Source of the DNA: Pseudemcibacter aquimaris
Lineage (GTDB): Bacteria > Pseudomonadota > Alphaproteobacteria > Sphingomonadales > Emcibacteraceae
Direction: 5' to 3'
Assembly: GCF_028869115.1 (NCBI RefSeq)
Contig: NZ_CP079800.1
Coordinates: 2,765,501-2,829,500, forward strand
Length of the DNA stretch: 64,000 nt
Shown: positions 1 through 9,308 of the stretch, piece after piece
How the letters are laid out: the number at the start of each line of letters is the position of its first letter
How positions within the stretch are numbered: the stretch's first letter is position 1
Program-made: the position numbers and the translations under genes
The notes under the pieces: generated by a model
Seen by the model: only the letters and a program-made list of their open reading frames with translations
What the model was told of the DNA's origin: nothing
Databases searched by the model: none

Positions 1-111
1 CAGGTTGACGAAATCGTTATTGCACCAATTCGCATGGGCGTTGGCCTGCGCGCGGGCGTTAATCTTGGGTACTTACATTTCACCAAAGAAAGAAGCTGGA
101 ACCCGTTTTAA
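1..111 (+). CDS. EipA-like DUF1134 protein, C-terminal fragment
   Basis: Only the last 36 codons lie in the window; the frame is open from base 1 and stops at TAA 109-111. The tail reads RMGVGLRAGVNLGYLHFTKE and ends in WNPF. A glycine-rich strand, GYL(K/H)FT and a terminal WNPF are what I associate with DUF1134 proteins, the family of the Brucella envelope-integrity protein EipA, a periplasmic beta-barrel-like protein. The family call rests on this short tail and is tentative. The gene converges with yaaA with only three bases between the stop codons. Confidence 0.6.
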   Translation, partial: QVDEIVIAPIRMGVGLRAGVNLGYLHFTKERSWNPF

Positions 112-114
112 AAT

Positions 115-894
115 TTAAACGGGCGTTACCACTTTATGAAATTCCGGTTTTTCCGGTGTTGATAATTCCGGCATATATTTATAACCATCCATATCGAAAC
201 CAAGAATGTCATCTGCATTTTTGATGCGGTTCTGGATAATATAACGCGCCATCATACCACGGGCGCGTTTCGCCATCATTCCAGGGCTTTTCGCGACGCC
301 CTCTTTCACAATTTTAAAGACCGGCGTAATTACGCGTCCTTTTAATTCTTTTTCGTTGATGGATTTAAAATATTCATTGGACGCACAATTGATAATCACA
401 TCTGATTTTTGTTCATCCAGCAAATTATTTAAACCGTCCGTAAGCGTATTACCCCAAAATTCATAAAGGTTCTTTCCTTTTGGATTTGAAAGACGACAAC
501 CCATTTCAAGACGGTATGCCTGCATCAAATCAAGCGGACGCAACATGCCATAAAGGCCAGATAAAATACGGAAATGATCCTGCGCAAAGTTAAGATCGTC
601 ATCGGAAAGCGTTTCCGCATCAAGACCGACATATGTATCACCCTTAAAAGCAAAGGCGGCCTGTCTTGCGTTTGTTAAAGAAAATGGTCTTGAAAAATCA
701 CGGTATCGTTCATAATTCAGATCCGCGATTTTTTCGCTCACTTTCATAAGTTTTTCAATATCACCACGTGTCAATTTTCTTGCGACATTAATCAGTTCCT
801 CACTTTGATCCAGATAATCCGGTTCTGACCAGTTTGGGCGCACTTCATCACTTGCGAAATCAAGTTTTTTTGCGGGTGATACAACAACAATCAT
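115..894 (-). CDS. yaaA: Peroxide stress protein YaaA (DUF328/UPF0246)
   Basis: This 259-residue cytosolic protein has the length and layout of the YaaA family. It starts MIVVVSPAKKLDF, the family's near-invariant N-terminus, and carries GLYGMLRPLDLMQAYRLEMG in the middle and ARYIIQNRI further on. In E. coli YaaA is induced by OxyR and limits free iron and oxidative DNA damage during peroxide stress; the same role here is inferred from the family. It stands alone, divergent from the MATE gene across about 160 bp with no recognisable operator. Confidence 0.93.
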   Translation of the reverse strand: MIVVVSPAKKLDFASDEVRPNWSEPDYLDQSEELINVARKLTRGDIEKLMKVSEKIADLNYERYRDFSRPFSLTNARQAAFAFKGDTYVGLDAETLSDDDLNFAQDHFRILSGLYGMLRPLDLMQAYRLEMGCRLSNPKGKNLYEFWGNTLTDGLNNLLDEQKSDVIINCASNEYFKSINEKELKGRVITPVFKIVKEGVAKSPGMMAKRARGMMARYIIQNRIKNADDILGFDMDGYKYMPELSTPEKPEFHKVVTPV

Positions 895-1054
895 AATTTT
901 TATCCCTGATTATAATACTTCTAATTTATGATTATAGAGATAACACAGACTTTTAAAAATTACAGCATAATTAATATATGATATGCCCTATTGACTTTAT
1001 GACCAATAACACCATCTAATGTTCCGATAATTATTAAATTCAGGTATTCATTAA

Positions 1055-2431
1055 ATGTCAGACGCAGCGGCAGCCAAGCCCCAGAAAAAATCAAGACGGG
1101 TAGACCTCACCACAGGGCCGGTTCATAAACATCTAATCAGAATGGCTCTTCCTATGACACTGGGGATCGCAGCCAGCATGTCATTCACATTTGTGGATAA
1201 TTATTTCATTGCCCAGCTTGGTACGGATGAGGTCGCCGCAATGGGGTTTGTCACCCGTGTGGCCATGATTATTGTTGCTGTATCCATCGGCATGGGTGCC
1301 GGTGTCACATCTGTTATTGCCCGTGTTGCCGGTAACGGTGATCAAGACGAGATCAAAAAACTGGCCACCAATACATTAATTCTTACTTTCCTTGTATCCA
1401 TCGCCGTCACCATTTTTGGCCTTATGACCGTGGACCCCTTATTCAGGGCAATGGGCGCTGATGATTCTGTGATGCCGATGATCAAGGAATATATCCATAT
1501 TTGGTATTTCACGGCACTTTTCATCATTTTCCCAATGACCGGAAGCGCCATCATGCGCGCCCTTGGCGACACCAAACTACAAGGCAAGATCATGCTTTAT
1601 TCAGCATTCGGTAATGCTGTGCTTGATCCGTTACTTATTTTTGGACTTTATGGGTTCCCTGAGCTTGGTCTTGCTGGCGCGGCTTGGGCATCTCTCATCA
1701 CCCGCTTTGTCAGTTTCGCCTATATTTTATATTCACTTCAGTTTGAATTTCATGTGATCTGTTTTAAGGGGGACACCCTCGAAGATTTCACAAAATCAGT
1801 AAGACGTATTATGCATGTGGGCATTCCTGCCACGGGCACAAATATGATCATCCCGATTGTACAAGCGATGATCATCGCCCTTGTTGCCACATACGGCAAT
1901 AATGCTGTGGCCGCAACCCATTTGGCGACCACCATCGAAATGCTGGCGCTTGTTATATTCTTTGCCCTATCTGCCGTTGTTGGGCCATTCCTTGGTCAAA
2001 ACTTAGGCGCCAATAATTTTGAACGGATTGATGAATGTATTACCAAAGTCATGCTTTTCTGCTTGGCATTTGGCGCTGTTTCAGCCGTTGTTCTTGGATT
2101 ATTTGCAACCGAACTAGCCGGCCTTTTCCGTGATGAGGCAGATATCGTAAATCTTGCACGCGCATATCTTATTTATGTGCCGATTTCTTATGGTCTTTAC
2201 GGCATGGTGATGAGTGTGAATGCCATGTTTAACGCCATCGGCAAACCAATGCCCGGTGTGATGATATCAAGCCTACGGGTATTCTTTTTGCAATTACCGC
2301 TCTTTTATTTTGCATCGCAATATTATGACCTTGAAACCGCATTTATATTCATCAGTGCATCAAATGCCATCGCGGGTATTGTTGCCTATATCTGGATCAA
2401 AAGCGCAATCAATAAATTACGTAGCACATAA
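1055..2431 (+). CDS. MATE family efflux transporter
   Basis: A 458-residue inner-membrane protein with about twelve hydrophobic segments arranged as two similar halves, the multidrug and toxic compound extrusion fold. The first half opens with LIRMALPMTLGIAASMSFTF and VDNYFIAQLGTDEVAAMGF; the second repeats the pattern after a polar stretch near residue 235. MATE proteins export cationic drugs or metabolites in exchange for Na+ or H+; the substrate cannot be read from sequence. The ATG follows a weak Shine-Dalgarno (CAGGT). The gene converges with the RTX lipoprotein gene and shares a terminator hairpin with it. Confidence 0.92.
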   Translation: MSDAAAAKPQKKSRRVDLTTGPVHKHLIRMALPMTLGIAASMSFTFVDNYFIAQLGTDEVAAMGFVTRVAMIIVAVSIGMGAGVTSVIARVAGNGDQDEIKKLATNTLILTFLVSIAVTIFGLMTVDPLFRAMGADDSVMPMIKEYIHIWYFTALFIIFPMTGSAIMRALGDTKLQGKIMLYSAFGNAVLDPLLIFGLYGFPELGLAGAAWASLITRFVSFAYILYSLQFEFHVICFKGDTLEDFTKSVRRIMHVGIPATGTNMIIPIVQAMIIALVATYGNNAVAATHLATTIEMLALVIFFALSAVVGPFLGQNLGANNFERIDECITKVMLFCLAFGAVSAVVLGLFATELAGLFRDEADIVNLARAYLIYVPISYGLYGMVMSVNAMFNAIGKPMPGVMISSLRVFFLQLPLFYFASQYYDLETAFIFISASNAIAGIVAYIWIKSAINKLRST

Positions 2432-2433
2432 AA

Positions 2434-2453
2434 AAGGGCCCCTCAGGGCCCTT
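2434..2453. terminator. Shared hairpin terminator between converging genes
   Basis: AAGGGCCC, loop CTCA, then GGGCCCTT: a perfect 8-bp stem between the stop codons of the MATE and RTX genes. On the minus strand it is followed by a run of T (AAAAA on the plus strand at 2431-2435), so it is a good intrinsic terminator for the RTX gene and a weaker one for the MATE gene. Confidence 0.85.
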
Positions 2454-2460
2454 ACCTAAT

Positions 2461-4923
2461 TTATGAGATATCTTGCGTTATATCCGTTTCGATATAAAGC
2501 GTTGCACCACCAGCGGTATAAACATCATAATCAATACCATCAATATTCTGATCAGCTTGTTGAACCCAACCCTGTCCGGTTGATGTAACGGTATCCGTTA
2601 CACTACCGTTGAATATATATAATTCAATATTTTCATCTGTCATATCGATGACATCCTGCAACGAAATCGTTATATATTCATTTTCCTCTCCTACATCAGG
2701 AGTTAACCTAATTTGCTCTATGTTTCTAAAATCATAATTTGCGAAATCAATTTCAAATGGAATATCGGTGAATTCAGGAAGAACCCAAACGACATCTGTA
2801 CCAGCTCCACCATCAAAAACGGTTTGCATTAAGTCATCATGCCACTCATACAATGAAAATCTGTCATCTCCTTCTTCACCATTTAAGATATCCTGACCAC
2901 CATTACCAAATAAAGTGTCATTACCATCACCACCATTAATGATGTCATTTCCAGCCCCCCCAGTTAAGCCATTATTTCCACTATCACCAGTTAAATTGTT
3001 ATCAAATCTTTCAGATCCGCTAATATTTTCAACATTAATAATTGTATCGCCTTCTGCAAAACCACCGCTTGCCTCGCCTGTTTCTAGGTTTACTGTTACC
3101 CCAACATTGCTATCAAAATAACTTACAGTGTCCATTCCTGCTCCACCATCAATGATGTCTGCCCCCTCGCCACCATAAAGACGATCATTCCCGCCAAAGC
3201 CATAAAGCTCATCATCACCTTCTTTGCCACGCAAATAATCATGCCCGGTACCACCATTAAGCACATCATTGCCTGCTCCCGTAAATACAAATCCACGACC
3301 GTCGCCCAAGGTGATAATGTCATCACCACTGCCTGTCATAATATAGTTATTATTGATGTCATTCCCCAATACCGTATACCCGTCACTTTCTGACGCTAAG
3401 TTAAGGTTTACATTTGAATCAGAAACATTTGCCGTATACTCAAAAGTATCGGTCTGTGTAAAACCTGAATCAGGCACTTCAAAGCCGCTGGCAACTGCCA
3501 AATCAGCAGAAATTCTAAAATAGCTTCCTGTATCTGGATCGGTATAAATATATGCAAATCCATTTATTCCTGAAATAGAACTATATGAAAATGGAAAGTC
3601 AAAATCGCTATTTAATAAATCATCCGAATGACCATAAATTCTTATGGATGACCTAGGAGACGAATAAAGTGACCAATCATGGATATTTTGCTCATTAACA
3701 GTGATAGATTCACGACCAATTTCACTTAAACTAATAGTGTCAATTCCTGATAAATCACCCGTTGATAGATTGAATTCAGTAACATTTTCTCCTGTAATGT
3801 CGCCTGATAAAAACAAATGATTGTAAGAAATTCCATCATATTCAATATGATCTGCCAAAAGATCATTGCTTAAATCGCTATCAAAGTTACTTCTCTCTGT
3901 GTAAAGCTGATATCCTTTTTGGTTACCAAAAATATTATATATATCAGCTACATTTCCACTGATTAGAGCCTGATCGAATACGGCGGCAATTTCTTCTAAC
4001 GAAACATCCTGCAATTCATCAGTAATTGTAAATTTTAGTTGAATTGTGCCTCCAGCAGAAACGGATACATTTGCAATTCCTGCAAAATCAGATTTATCAT
4101 CTACAAGTATTTGGATATCGCCATCTATATGGATTTTCCCTAAATCGGTAATTGATTTTCCACGTAAATCTAAAACGCCACCATTCGCCGCTTCAATACG
4201 AATTATTGACGTACCATCACCATCTATGGTTTCTAATGAATTGAATTGATCAATTGACATTAAAACATCTGAATTAACATATAATATAGTCACATTGCTA
4301 AGCGTAATGCCCGTCAAATCAACTTCGCCGTAAATTACCAATGTATTATTACCCGCACCACCATCGATGGTTTCACCTGCGGTCACTTCTGTCACCTGAC
4401 CATTTAATGTGTCCAGCGTAATGACGGATGATAAATCTGTCCCGGTGCCCGCAGGATTGGTAATATCACTAGCTGAATATTCACCGGCAGTTGTTGAACC
4501 GATCAACACAATAATATCATCACCATCACCGCCGGAAATATCATCGGCACCTGTACCGCCGCGGATGATATCATTGCCATCCCCCGCTTCGATAACATCA
4601 GCACCTGCACCACTGGAAATGCTATCATCACCGCCTTTTGATGTAATCGACAGATCTTCTGTTGCTTCAACAAAAACAAGCGTACTATCATCACCATCAT
4701 CAGCAATATATGTATTCGCAGCCGTTTCAGTAAAATTTGTTTGTGTTGCAGGAGCTGGGCCAGGCGTTGGCGTTGGTGTCGGCGCGGGCGCACCTCCACC
4801 ACCTGTGGTGGCACCACCACCACACGCAGATAAAGGCAATAACGCCATCAAAATGCCGCCGCGTTTTAATTTTAAATTATTTGAAAATTTTAATTTGGAA
4901 TCAATAGACGTGTTACTTTGCAT
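2461..4923 (-). CDS. RTX-repeat calcium-binding lipoprotein
   Basis: An 820-residue protein. A basic N-terminal stretch of about 22 residues leads into a short hydrophobic segment and a lipobox, MALLPLSAC with Cys34, followed by a Gly- and Pro/Thr-rich linker at about 35-60. Two blocks of RTX nonapeptides of the GGxGxDxxx type follow, one near residues 90-135 and a larger one near 545-720, for example GGEGADIIDGGAGMD. These repeats form a parallel beta-roll that binds calcium. The centre, 150-540, has no motif I recognise. The lipobox predicts a lipid-anchored cell-surface protein, unlike classical RTX proteins that leave by type I secretion without an N-terminal signal. No secretion genes are adjacent. 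Function unknown; an adhesin or surface-layer role is possible. Confidence 0.8.
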   Translation of the reverse strand: MQSNTSIDSKLKFSNNLKLKRGGILMALLPLSACGGGATTGGGGAPAPTPTPTPGPAPATQTNFTETAANTYIADDGDDSTLVFVEATEDLSITSKGGDDSISSGAGADVIEAGDGNDIIRGGTGADDISGGDGDDIIVLIGSTTAGEYSASDITNPAGTGTDLSSVITLDTLNGQVTEVTAGETIDGGAGNNTLVIYGEVDLTGITLSNVTILYVNSDVLMSIDQFNSLETIDGDGTSIIRIEAANGGVLDLRGKSITDLGKIHIDGDIQILVDDKSDFAGIANVSVSAGGTIQLKFTITDELQDVSLEEIAAVFDQALISGNVADIYNIFGNQKGYQLYTERSNFDSDLSNDLLADHIEYDGISYNHLFLSGDITGENVTEFNLSTGDLSGIDTISLSEIGRESITVNEQNIHDWSLYSSPRSSIRIYGHSDDLLNSDFDFPFSYSSISGINGFAYIYTDPDTGSYFRISADLAVASGFEVPDSGFTQTDTFEYTANVSDSNVNLNLASESDGYTVLGNDINNNYIMTGSGDDIITLGDGRGFVFTGAGNDVLNGGTGHDYLRGKEGDDELYGFGGNDRLYGGEGADIIDGGAGMDTVSYFDSNVGVTVNLETGEASGGFAEGDTIINVENISGSERFDNNLTGDSGNNGLTGGAGNDIINGGDGNDTLFGNGGQDILNGEEGDDRFSLYEWHDDLMQTVFDGGAGTDVVWVLPEFTDIPFEIDFANYDFRNIEQIRLTPDVGEENEYITISLQDVIDMTDENIELYIFNGSVTDTVTSTGQGWVQQADQNIDGIDYDVYTAGGATLYIETDITQDIS

Positions 4924-4960
4924 AACATCCCCCCAATAAATAAAAATGGCTTTACATGCA

Positions 4961-4978
4961 GGATTTTATACAAAATCC
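4961..4978. repeat. Inverted repeat upstream of the RTX lipoprotein gene
   Basis: GGATTTT, ATAC, AAAATCC: a perfect 7-bp palindrome 38 bases upstream of the RTX start codon. There is no T-run, so it is more likely an operator or a leader hairpin than a terminator. Speculative. Confidence 0.35.
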
Positions 4979-4996
4979 ATGGACAGTCAACCGAAT

Positions 4997-5020
4997 AAAA
5001 AAGGGCCCCGCGGGACCCTT
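4997..5020 (-). terminator. Intrinsic terminator of the cytochrome b561 operon
   Basis: AAGGGCCCC and its imperfect complement GGGACCCTT (5001-5020, one C-A mismatch) form a GC-rich stem. On the minus strand it is followed by TTTTTTATT. It lies just past the cytochrome b561 stop codon. Confidence 0.75.
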
Positions 5021-5044
5021 AATTATTAAATATTCAATGTAATT

Positions 5045-5581
5045 TTACCATGGCTTCATACGACTTAAGACATTGTCTTTCTTAACGAAATGATGGAATA
5101 ACGCTACAATGATATGCAGCAAAATACATGCGATCGTTACTTTTGCAAATGTACCATGCATGGTTGCTGCAAGTTCCGCACTGCTTTCAGCTTTTTCAAC
5201 TAATTTCGGGAAATTAAACAGGCCAAACAATGATGGACTGCCGCCTTTTGCCTGAACAATTACAATACCAGAAAGTGGCAATCCAACCAGCAATATATAA
5301 AATAAAATATGAAGGCTATGAGCCCCTAATGTTTGAAATTTACCCGTTCCCTCCGGCATTTCTGGAACCGGATTTTTCGCACGCCACCCAAAACGAAGTA
5401 GCATTAAAAATAAAATAAGAATACCAACAGAGAAATGATACCCCGCAAGGCCCATTCCTTCGTATGCTTCATCCTTGAAATTTCCGCCTAGCCAATATTG
5501 GCCGACAATAATAAGAAACATTCCCCAATGGAACAATTTGGCGACCGATCCATATGAATTACTTGTATTTTTAACAGACAT
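5045..5581 (-). CDS. Cytochrome b561 family di-heme membrane protein
   Basis: A 178-residue protein with four hydrophobic helices, the fold of the bacterial CybB/YceJ group of b-type cytochromes. Candidate heme-ligating histidines sit in membrane segments: His18 (KLFHWG), His49 (GYHFSVG), His142 (MHGTF) and His156 (LLHIIVALFHH). Such proteins move electrons from the quinone pool, and some act as superoxide:ubiquinone oxidoreductases. It appears to end a minus-strand group that starts at the threonine aldolase. Length and ligand spacing fit the family; the electron partner is unknown. Confidence 0.9.
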   Translation of the reverse strand: MSVKNTSNSYGSVAKLFHWGMFLIIVGQYWLGGNFKDEAYEGMGLAGYHFSVGILILFLMLLRFGWRAKNPVPEMPEGTGKFQTLGAHSLHILFYILLVGLPLSGIVIVQAKGGSPSLFGLFNFPKLVEKAESSAELAATMHGTFAKVTIACILLHIIVALFHHFVKKDNVLSRMKPW

Positions 5582-5641
5582 TAAAAATATCCTCCGATTA
5601 TTTTGTGAACCCTTAATTTTTTGGCGCCGATTTACGGCTTA

Positions 5642-5905
5642 TTACTTTTTCTTGCTGAAAAGTTTTTCAAAAATTGTTCTGAAATTAAAAATAACATAGA
5701 TCGGTATAACGATGATCGCACCAAGCAGGATGTATTTGCCAGCCCAATTTATCACATCAAGAACGACTTCGAGAATGCGTCCTAATGTTTCCGGCACATT
5801 ATTGATTAATTCAACAGGATCGATATTAAAAAAGCTTAACAATAGCCCCACGCAAAGTGAGGCAATAATAAGTTTCCAGATTAATGTCGATGTTGTTTTA
5901 TCCAT
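5642..5905 (-). CDS. Small two-helix membrane protein (DUF6460-like)
   Basis: An 87-residue protein with one hydrophobic segment near residues 10-27 and another near 55-74, ending in a basic tail (FEKLFSKKK). The pattern of a short first helix, a FNIDPVELI segment, an amphipathic stretch and a second helix beginning YILLGAIIVIPIYVI resembles small proteins of the DUF6460 type known from Alphaproteobacteria. That match is from memory and tentative. No function is known. It lies 60 bp upstream of the cytochrome b561 gene. Confidence 0.6.
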   Translation of the reverse strand: MDKTTSTLIWKLIIASLCVGLLLSFFNIDPVELINNVPETLGRILEVVLDVINWAGKYILLGAIIVIPIYVIFNFRTIFEKLFSKKK

Positions 5906-5971
5906 GTATTTTCCAGCCAGAACAATTTTATATTGGGATATTGAGGTATTTTTACGTGATATGTCAATAGA

Positions 5972-6295
5972 TTAGTTGGATCTGGCGTTTCTTGCTTCCA
6001 ATTCTTCGGTCTCCATCGCGATGCGAAGATCCGTCATTAACATTTCTATTGCCTGTATTTGTTCTTTTGAATTTATTCGAGTCCGGTAAAGCATTCCAAG
6101 CTCATTCATCGCGAGGATGTAATCCTTTTCCTCGCTAGCCTTAACGATAATGTCAATACGGTCCCGCACATCTTGTTCCGTTTGCGCGTAACTATCCACA
6201 AGACGTTCTTCCAGCGATTTTTTCTTTCTTTCCTGATTATTATCACAGGAAATAAGCAACAATGATAAAGTTATAAGAGCAACAATTTTTCTCAT
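5972..6295 (-). CDS. Small exported lipoprotein, unknown function
   Basis: The start at 6295 is chosen because it gives a clean lipoprotein signal, MRKIVALITLSLLLISC, with the lipidated Cys at 17. A start 39 bases upstream would add an unlikely N-terminus. The mature part is about 90 residues, highly charged and predicted helical (KKKSLEERLVDSYAQTEQDV). I recognise no domain. It sits 35 bp downstream of the threonine aldolase gene and is probably co-transcribed with it. Confidence 0.6.
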   Translation of the reverse strand: MRKIVALITLSLLLISCDNNQERKKKSLEERLVDSYAQTEQDVRDRIDIIVKASEEKDYILAMNELGMLYRTRINSKEQIQAIEMLMTDLRIAMETEELEARNARSN

Positions 6296-6330
6296 ACATA
6301 ATCCAATTTGTCTTACGTTACAGCATGTTA

Positions 6331-7356
6331 TCAAAAATTGCCGATGACTTCAATCATACGTTCGATATCGGTTTCTGGGGTATTAAATGCCGTTACAAAC
6401 CTGGCACCGACCAAATCATCCACGCCCCATGAATAATAAACGGCACCACTTTCCTCGAGCGCCTTGTTTAATGCCGGTATCATTTTCACAAATAAAATAT
6501 TTGTCTGCATTGGATAAAGCAGGTCAATGGCCGATGAATTAAGAATAGCGCCTTTCAATTTATCTGCCATATCATTGGCGTGCTTTGCATTATCAAGCCA
6601 ATGATTATCATCAATATAGGCATTAATTTGCGCTGAAACATACCGTGATTTTGAAACAAGATGTCCGCTCCTCATACGGCGATAAACAAATCCTTTATCA
6701 TCAGATGCGTTAAAAAAGATTGCTGTTTCTGCACCAAGTGTCCCATTTTTTGTTGTCCCGAATGAAAGTGCATCGACACCCGCCTTCCACGTAAGGTCCG
6801 CTGGGCTACACCCATTTGCAACAACTGCATTTGCAAATCTTGCCCCGTCCATATGCAGTTTTAAATTATGCTTTTTTGCAACCTCTGAAATGGCGGCAAC
6901 TTCATCTGGTGAATAAATGGTTCCGGCTTCAGTGCTGTTTGCAATTGAAATAATAGCCGGCTGGCTGTGATGTGGTTCATCAATAATATAATGACCGATT
7001 GCATCCTCAATTGCACTCGGTATCATTTTTCCGTCTTTTCCGGAAATCGGGTGTAGCTTTGCGCCGCCCGTCTGAAATTCAACCCCGCCGCATTCGTCAG
7101 CATAAATGTGTGATTTTTCATGGCAAAAAATAGCACCAAATGTTGGGCAAAGTGTTGCAAGAATTAATGTATTGGTTGCCGTCCCCGTCACCAAATTATA
7201 AGAAACCAGATCTTTATTTTCGAACAATGCGCGTAAATTTTCCTGTGATGCCGCCGTGACGTCATCTTCACTATATGCCAGTGCCAGACCGTTATTTTCA
7301 TTAATAATAGCCTGCATTACTTTTTCAGAAACACCAGATAGGTTATCACTGCGCAT
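6331..7356 (-). CDS. Low-specificity L-threonine aldolase (PLP)
   Basis: A 341-residue fold-type I PLP enzyme of the beta-eliminating lyase/threonine aldolase family, which cleaves threonine or allo-threonine to glycine and acetaldehyde. It begins MRSDNLSGVSEKVMQAI. The cofactor aspartate lies in LHMDGARFANA (Asp170) and the Schiff-base lysine in LSFGTTKNG (Lys203). HEKSHIYADECGG is the usual substrate-side loop. Length is typical. The gene heads the minus-strand group toward cytochrome b561 and is divergent from ilvD across about 100 bp. The related beta-hydroxyaspartate and phenylserine aldolases cannot be excluded. Confidence 0.88.
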   Translation of the reverse strand: MRSDNLSGVSEKVMQAIINENNGLALAYSEDDVTAASQENLRALFENKDLVSYNLVTGTATNTLILATLCPTFGAIFCHEKSHIYADECGGVEFQTGGAKLHPISGKDGKMIPSAIEDAIGHYIIDEPHHSQPAIISIANSTEAGTIYSPDEVAAISEVAKKHNLKLHMDGARFANAVVANGCSPADLTWKAGVDALSFGTTKNGTLGAETAIFFNASDDKGFVYRRMRSGHLVSKSRYVSAQINAYIDDNHWLDNAKHANDMADKLKGAILNSSAIDLLYPMQTNILFVKMIPALNKALEESGAVYYSWGVDDLVGARFVTAFNTPETDIERMIEVIGNF

Positions 7357-7454
7357 TAATTGCTCCTTTTTCGATCACTTATGTATCGACAAATGACATA
7401 AAATGGTTATTTATTACAGTGTTTTTTTAAATTCTTGAATAGGAAGACCTGATT

Positions 7455-9302
7455 ATGCCTGCTTATCGTTCCAAAACGTCAACCCATGGCCGCAATATGG
7501 CCGGTGCCCGTGCCCTTTGGCGCGCAACCGGGGTAACCGATAATGATTTTGGAAAACCTATTATCGCTGTGGTCAATAGCTTCACACAATTTGTACCGGG
7601 ACATGTCCATTTAAAAGATATGGGCCAATTGGTTGCCCGTGAAATTGAAAAATACGGCGGCATTGCAAAAGAATTTAACACCATTGCTGTCGATGACGGC
7701 ATCGCCATGGGCCATGACGGCATGCTTTATTCCCTGCCAAGCCGCGAAGTAATCGCCGACAGTGTAGAATATATGGCCAATGCCCATTGTGCCGACGCGC
7801 TCGTTTGTATTTCAAACTGTGACAAAATCACCCCAGGCATGTTGATGGCAGCAATGCGTCTGAATATCCCTGCTGTTTTTGTTTCCGGTGGCCCAATGGA
7901 AGCCGGAAAAACAGAAGGCGTTAATCACGGTCTTGATCTTGTGGATGCGATTGTGATGGCCGTTGATCCAAATGTGGATGATGAAACAGTGAATAAAGTT
8001 GAAGCATCCGCATGCCCAACATGCGGTTCATGTTCCGGCATGTTCACCGCCAACAGCATGAACTGCTTGACCGAGGCACTTGGTTTATCGTTACCGGGAA
8101 ATGGTTCCGCGCTTGCAACACATGCTGACCGAAAACAATTGTTCCTTGGGGCAGCCAAAACAATCATGAATCTGACCAAAGCCTATTACGAAAATGACGA
8201 TGAAAGCGCGCTGCCGCGTAACATCGCATCATTCAAAGCATTTGAAAACGCCATGTCACTTGATATCGCCATGGGTGGTTCAACCAATACGGTTCTTCAC
8301 TTACTTGCCGCCGCAAACGAGGCCGAATGTGATTTCGATATGGATGATATTGATAGATTATCCAAAGTCGTGCCAAATATTTGTAAAGTGGCACCAGCCA
8401 CACAGCAATATCATATGGAAGATGTTCACCGCGCCGGTGGTGTTATCGCCATTTTGGGTGAGCTGGAAAAAGGCGGCCTTATTCACCGCGACTGTGCAAC
8501 CGTTCAGGGTCGTACAATCGGCGAAGTCATCGATTATTTTGACGTAAACCGCGACGCACCCGAAGACGTACAGGATTTTTATAAAGCCGCCCCGGGTGGT
8601 GTCCGCACCACAGAAGCATTCTCACAATCTGAACGTTTCAATACGCTTGACCTAGACCGTGAAGGCGGCTGTATCCGTAGCGTTGAACACGCCTATTCCA
8701 AGGATGGCGGCTTGGCCGTACTGCAAGGAAACATCGCGTTAGACGGATGTATCGTTAAATCAGCGGGCGTCGCAGAAGAAAACTTCACATTCAAGGGACC
8801 AGCCCGCGTTTATGAAAGCCAAGATAGTGCCGTGGAAGGCATAATCGGCGGCGAAGTAAAAGCCGGTGAAGCCGTCGTAATCCGTTACGAAGGACCACGC
8901 GGCGGACCGGGAATGCAGGAAATGCTTTACCCGACGTCATACCTGAAATCCATGGGATTAGGTACAGCATGCGCGCTGATCACTGATGGCCGTTTTTCCG
9001 GTGGTACTTCCGGTTTATCCATTGGTCACGTTTCACCAGAGGCAGCATCAGGGGGCGCAATCGGACTTGTCCAAAATGGTGATATCGTCGAAGTGGATAT
9101 TCCAAACCGTGTAATCCGCATTGATGTCAGTGATGAAGAGCTTGCGAAACGCCGCGATATTATGAACGGTCGCGGTAGTGCCGCATGGAAACCAACCGAA
9201 ATTCGCACACGCGTGGTTTCAAAAGCGCTTGAAGCATACGGCTTGATGGCAACATCCGCTGATAAAGGTGCCGTGCGCCGTCTTGATCACTTAAAAGGAT
9301 AA
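7455..9302 (+). CDS. ilvD: Dihydroxy-acid dehydratase
   Basis: A 615-residue enzyme that dehydrates 2,3-dihydroxy-isovalerate and 2,3-dihydroxy-3-methylvalerate to 2-oxo acids, the third step of valine and isoleucine synthesis. Cluster cysteines lie in [15 protein letters not shown] and [31 protein letters not shown] and [15 protein letters not shown] are further family signatures, and [19 protein letters not shown] lies near the C-terminus. An Fe-S enzyme of the IlvD/Edd family, at the long E. coli-type length. A threonine-synthase-like gene starts six bases after the stop, so the two are probably one operon. Confidence 0.96.
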   Translation: MPAYRSKTSTHGRNMAGARALWRATGVTDNDFGKPIIAVVNSFTQFVPGHVHLKDMGQLVAREIEKYGGIAKEFNTIAVDDGIAMGHDGMLYSLPSREVIADSVEYMANAHCADALVCISNCDKITPGMLMAAMRLNIPAVFVSGGPMEAGKTEGVNHGLDLVDAIVMAVDPNVDDETVNKVEASACPTCGSCSGMFTANSMNCLTEALGLSLPGNGSALATHADRKQLFLGAAKTIMNLTKAYYENDDESALPRNIASFKAFENAMSLDIAMGGSTNTVLHLLAAANEAECDFDMDDIDRLSKVVPNICKVAPATQQYHMEDVHRAGGVIAILGELEKGGLIHRDCATVQGRTIGEVIDYFDVNRDAPEDVQDFYKAAPGGVRTTEAFSQSERFNTLDLDREGGCIRSVEHAYSKDGGLAVLQGNIALDGCIVKSAGVAEENFTFKGPARVYESQDSAVEGIIGGEVKAGEAVVIRYEGPRGGPGMQEMLYPTSYLKSMGLGTACALITDGRFSGGTSGLSIGHVSPEAASGGAIGLVQNGDIVEVDIPNRVIRIDVSDEELAKRRDIMNGRGSAAWKPTEIRTRVVSKALEAYGLMATSADKGAVRRLDHLKG

Positions 9303-9308
9303 ATATAA

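Noticed and set aside
4409..4939. Open frame of 176 codons opposite the RTX lipoprotein gene
   Set aside because: A low-complexity mirror of the RTX repeats and Pro/Thr linker, with no independent protein features.
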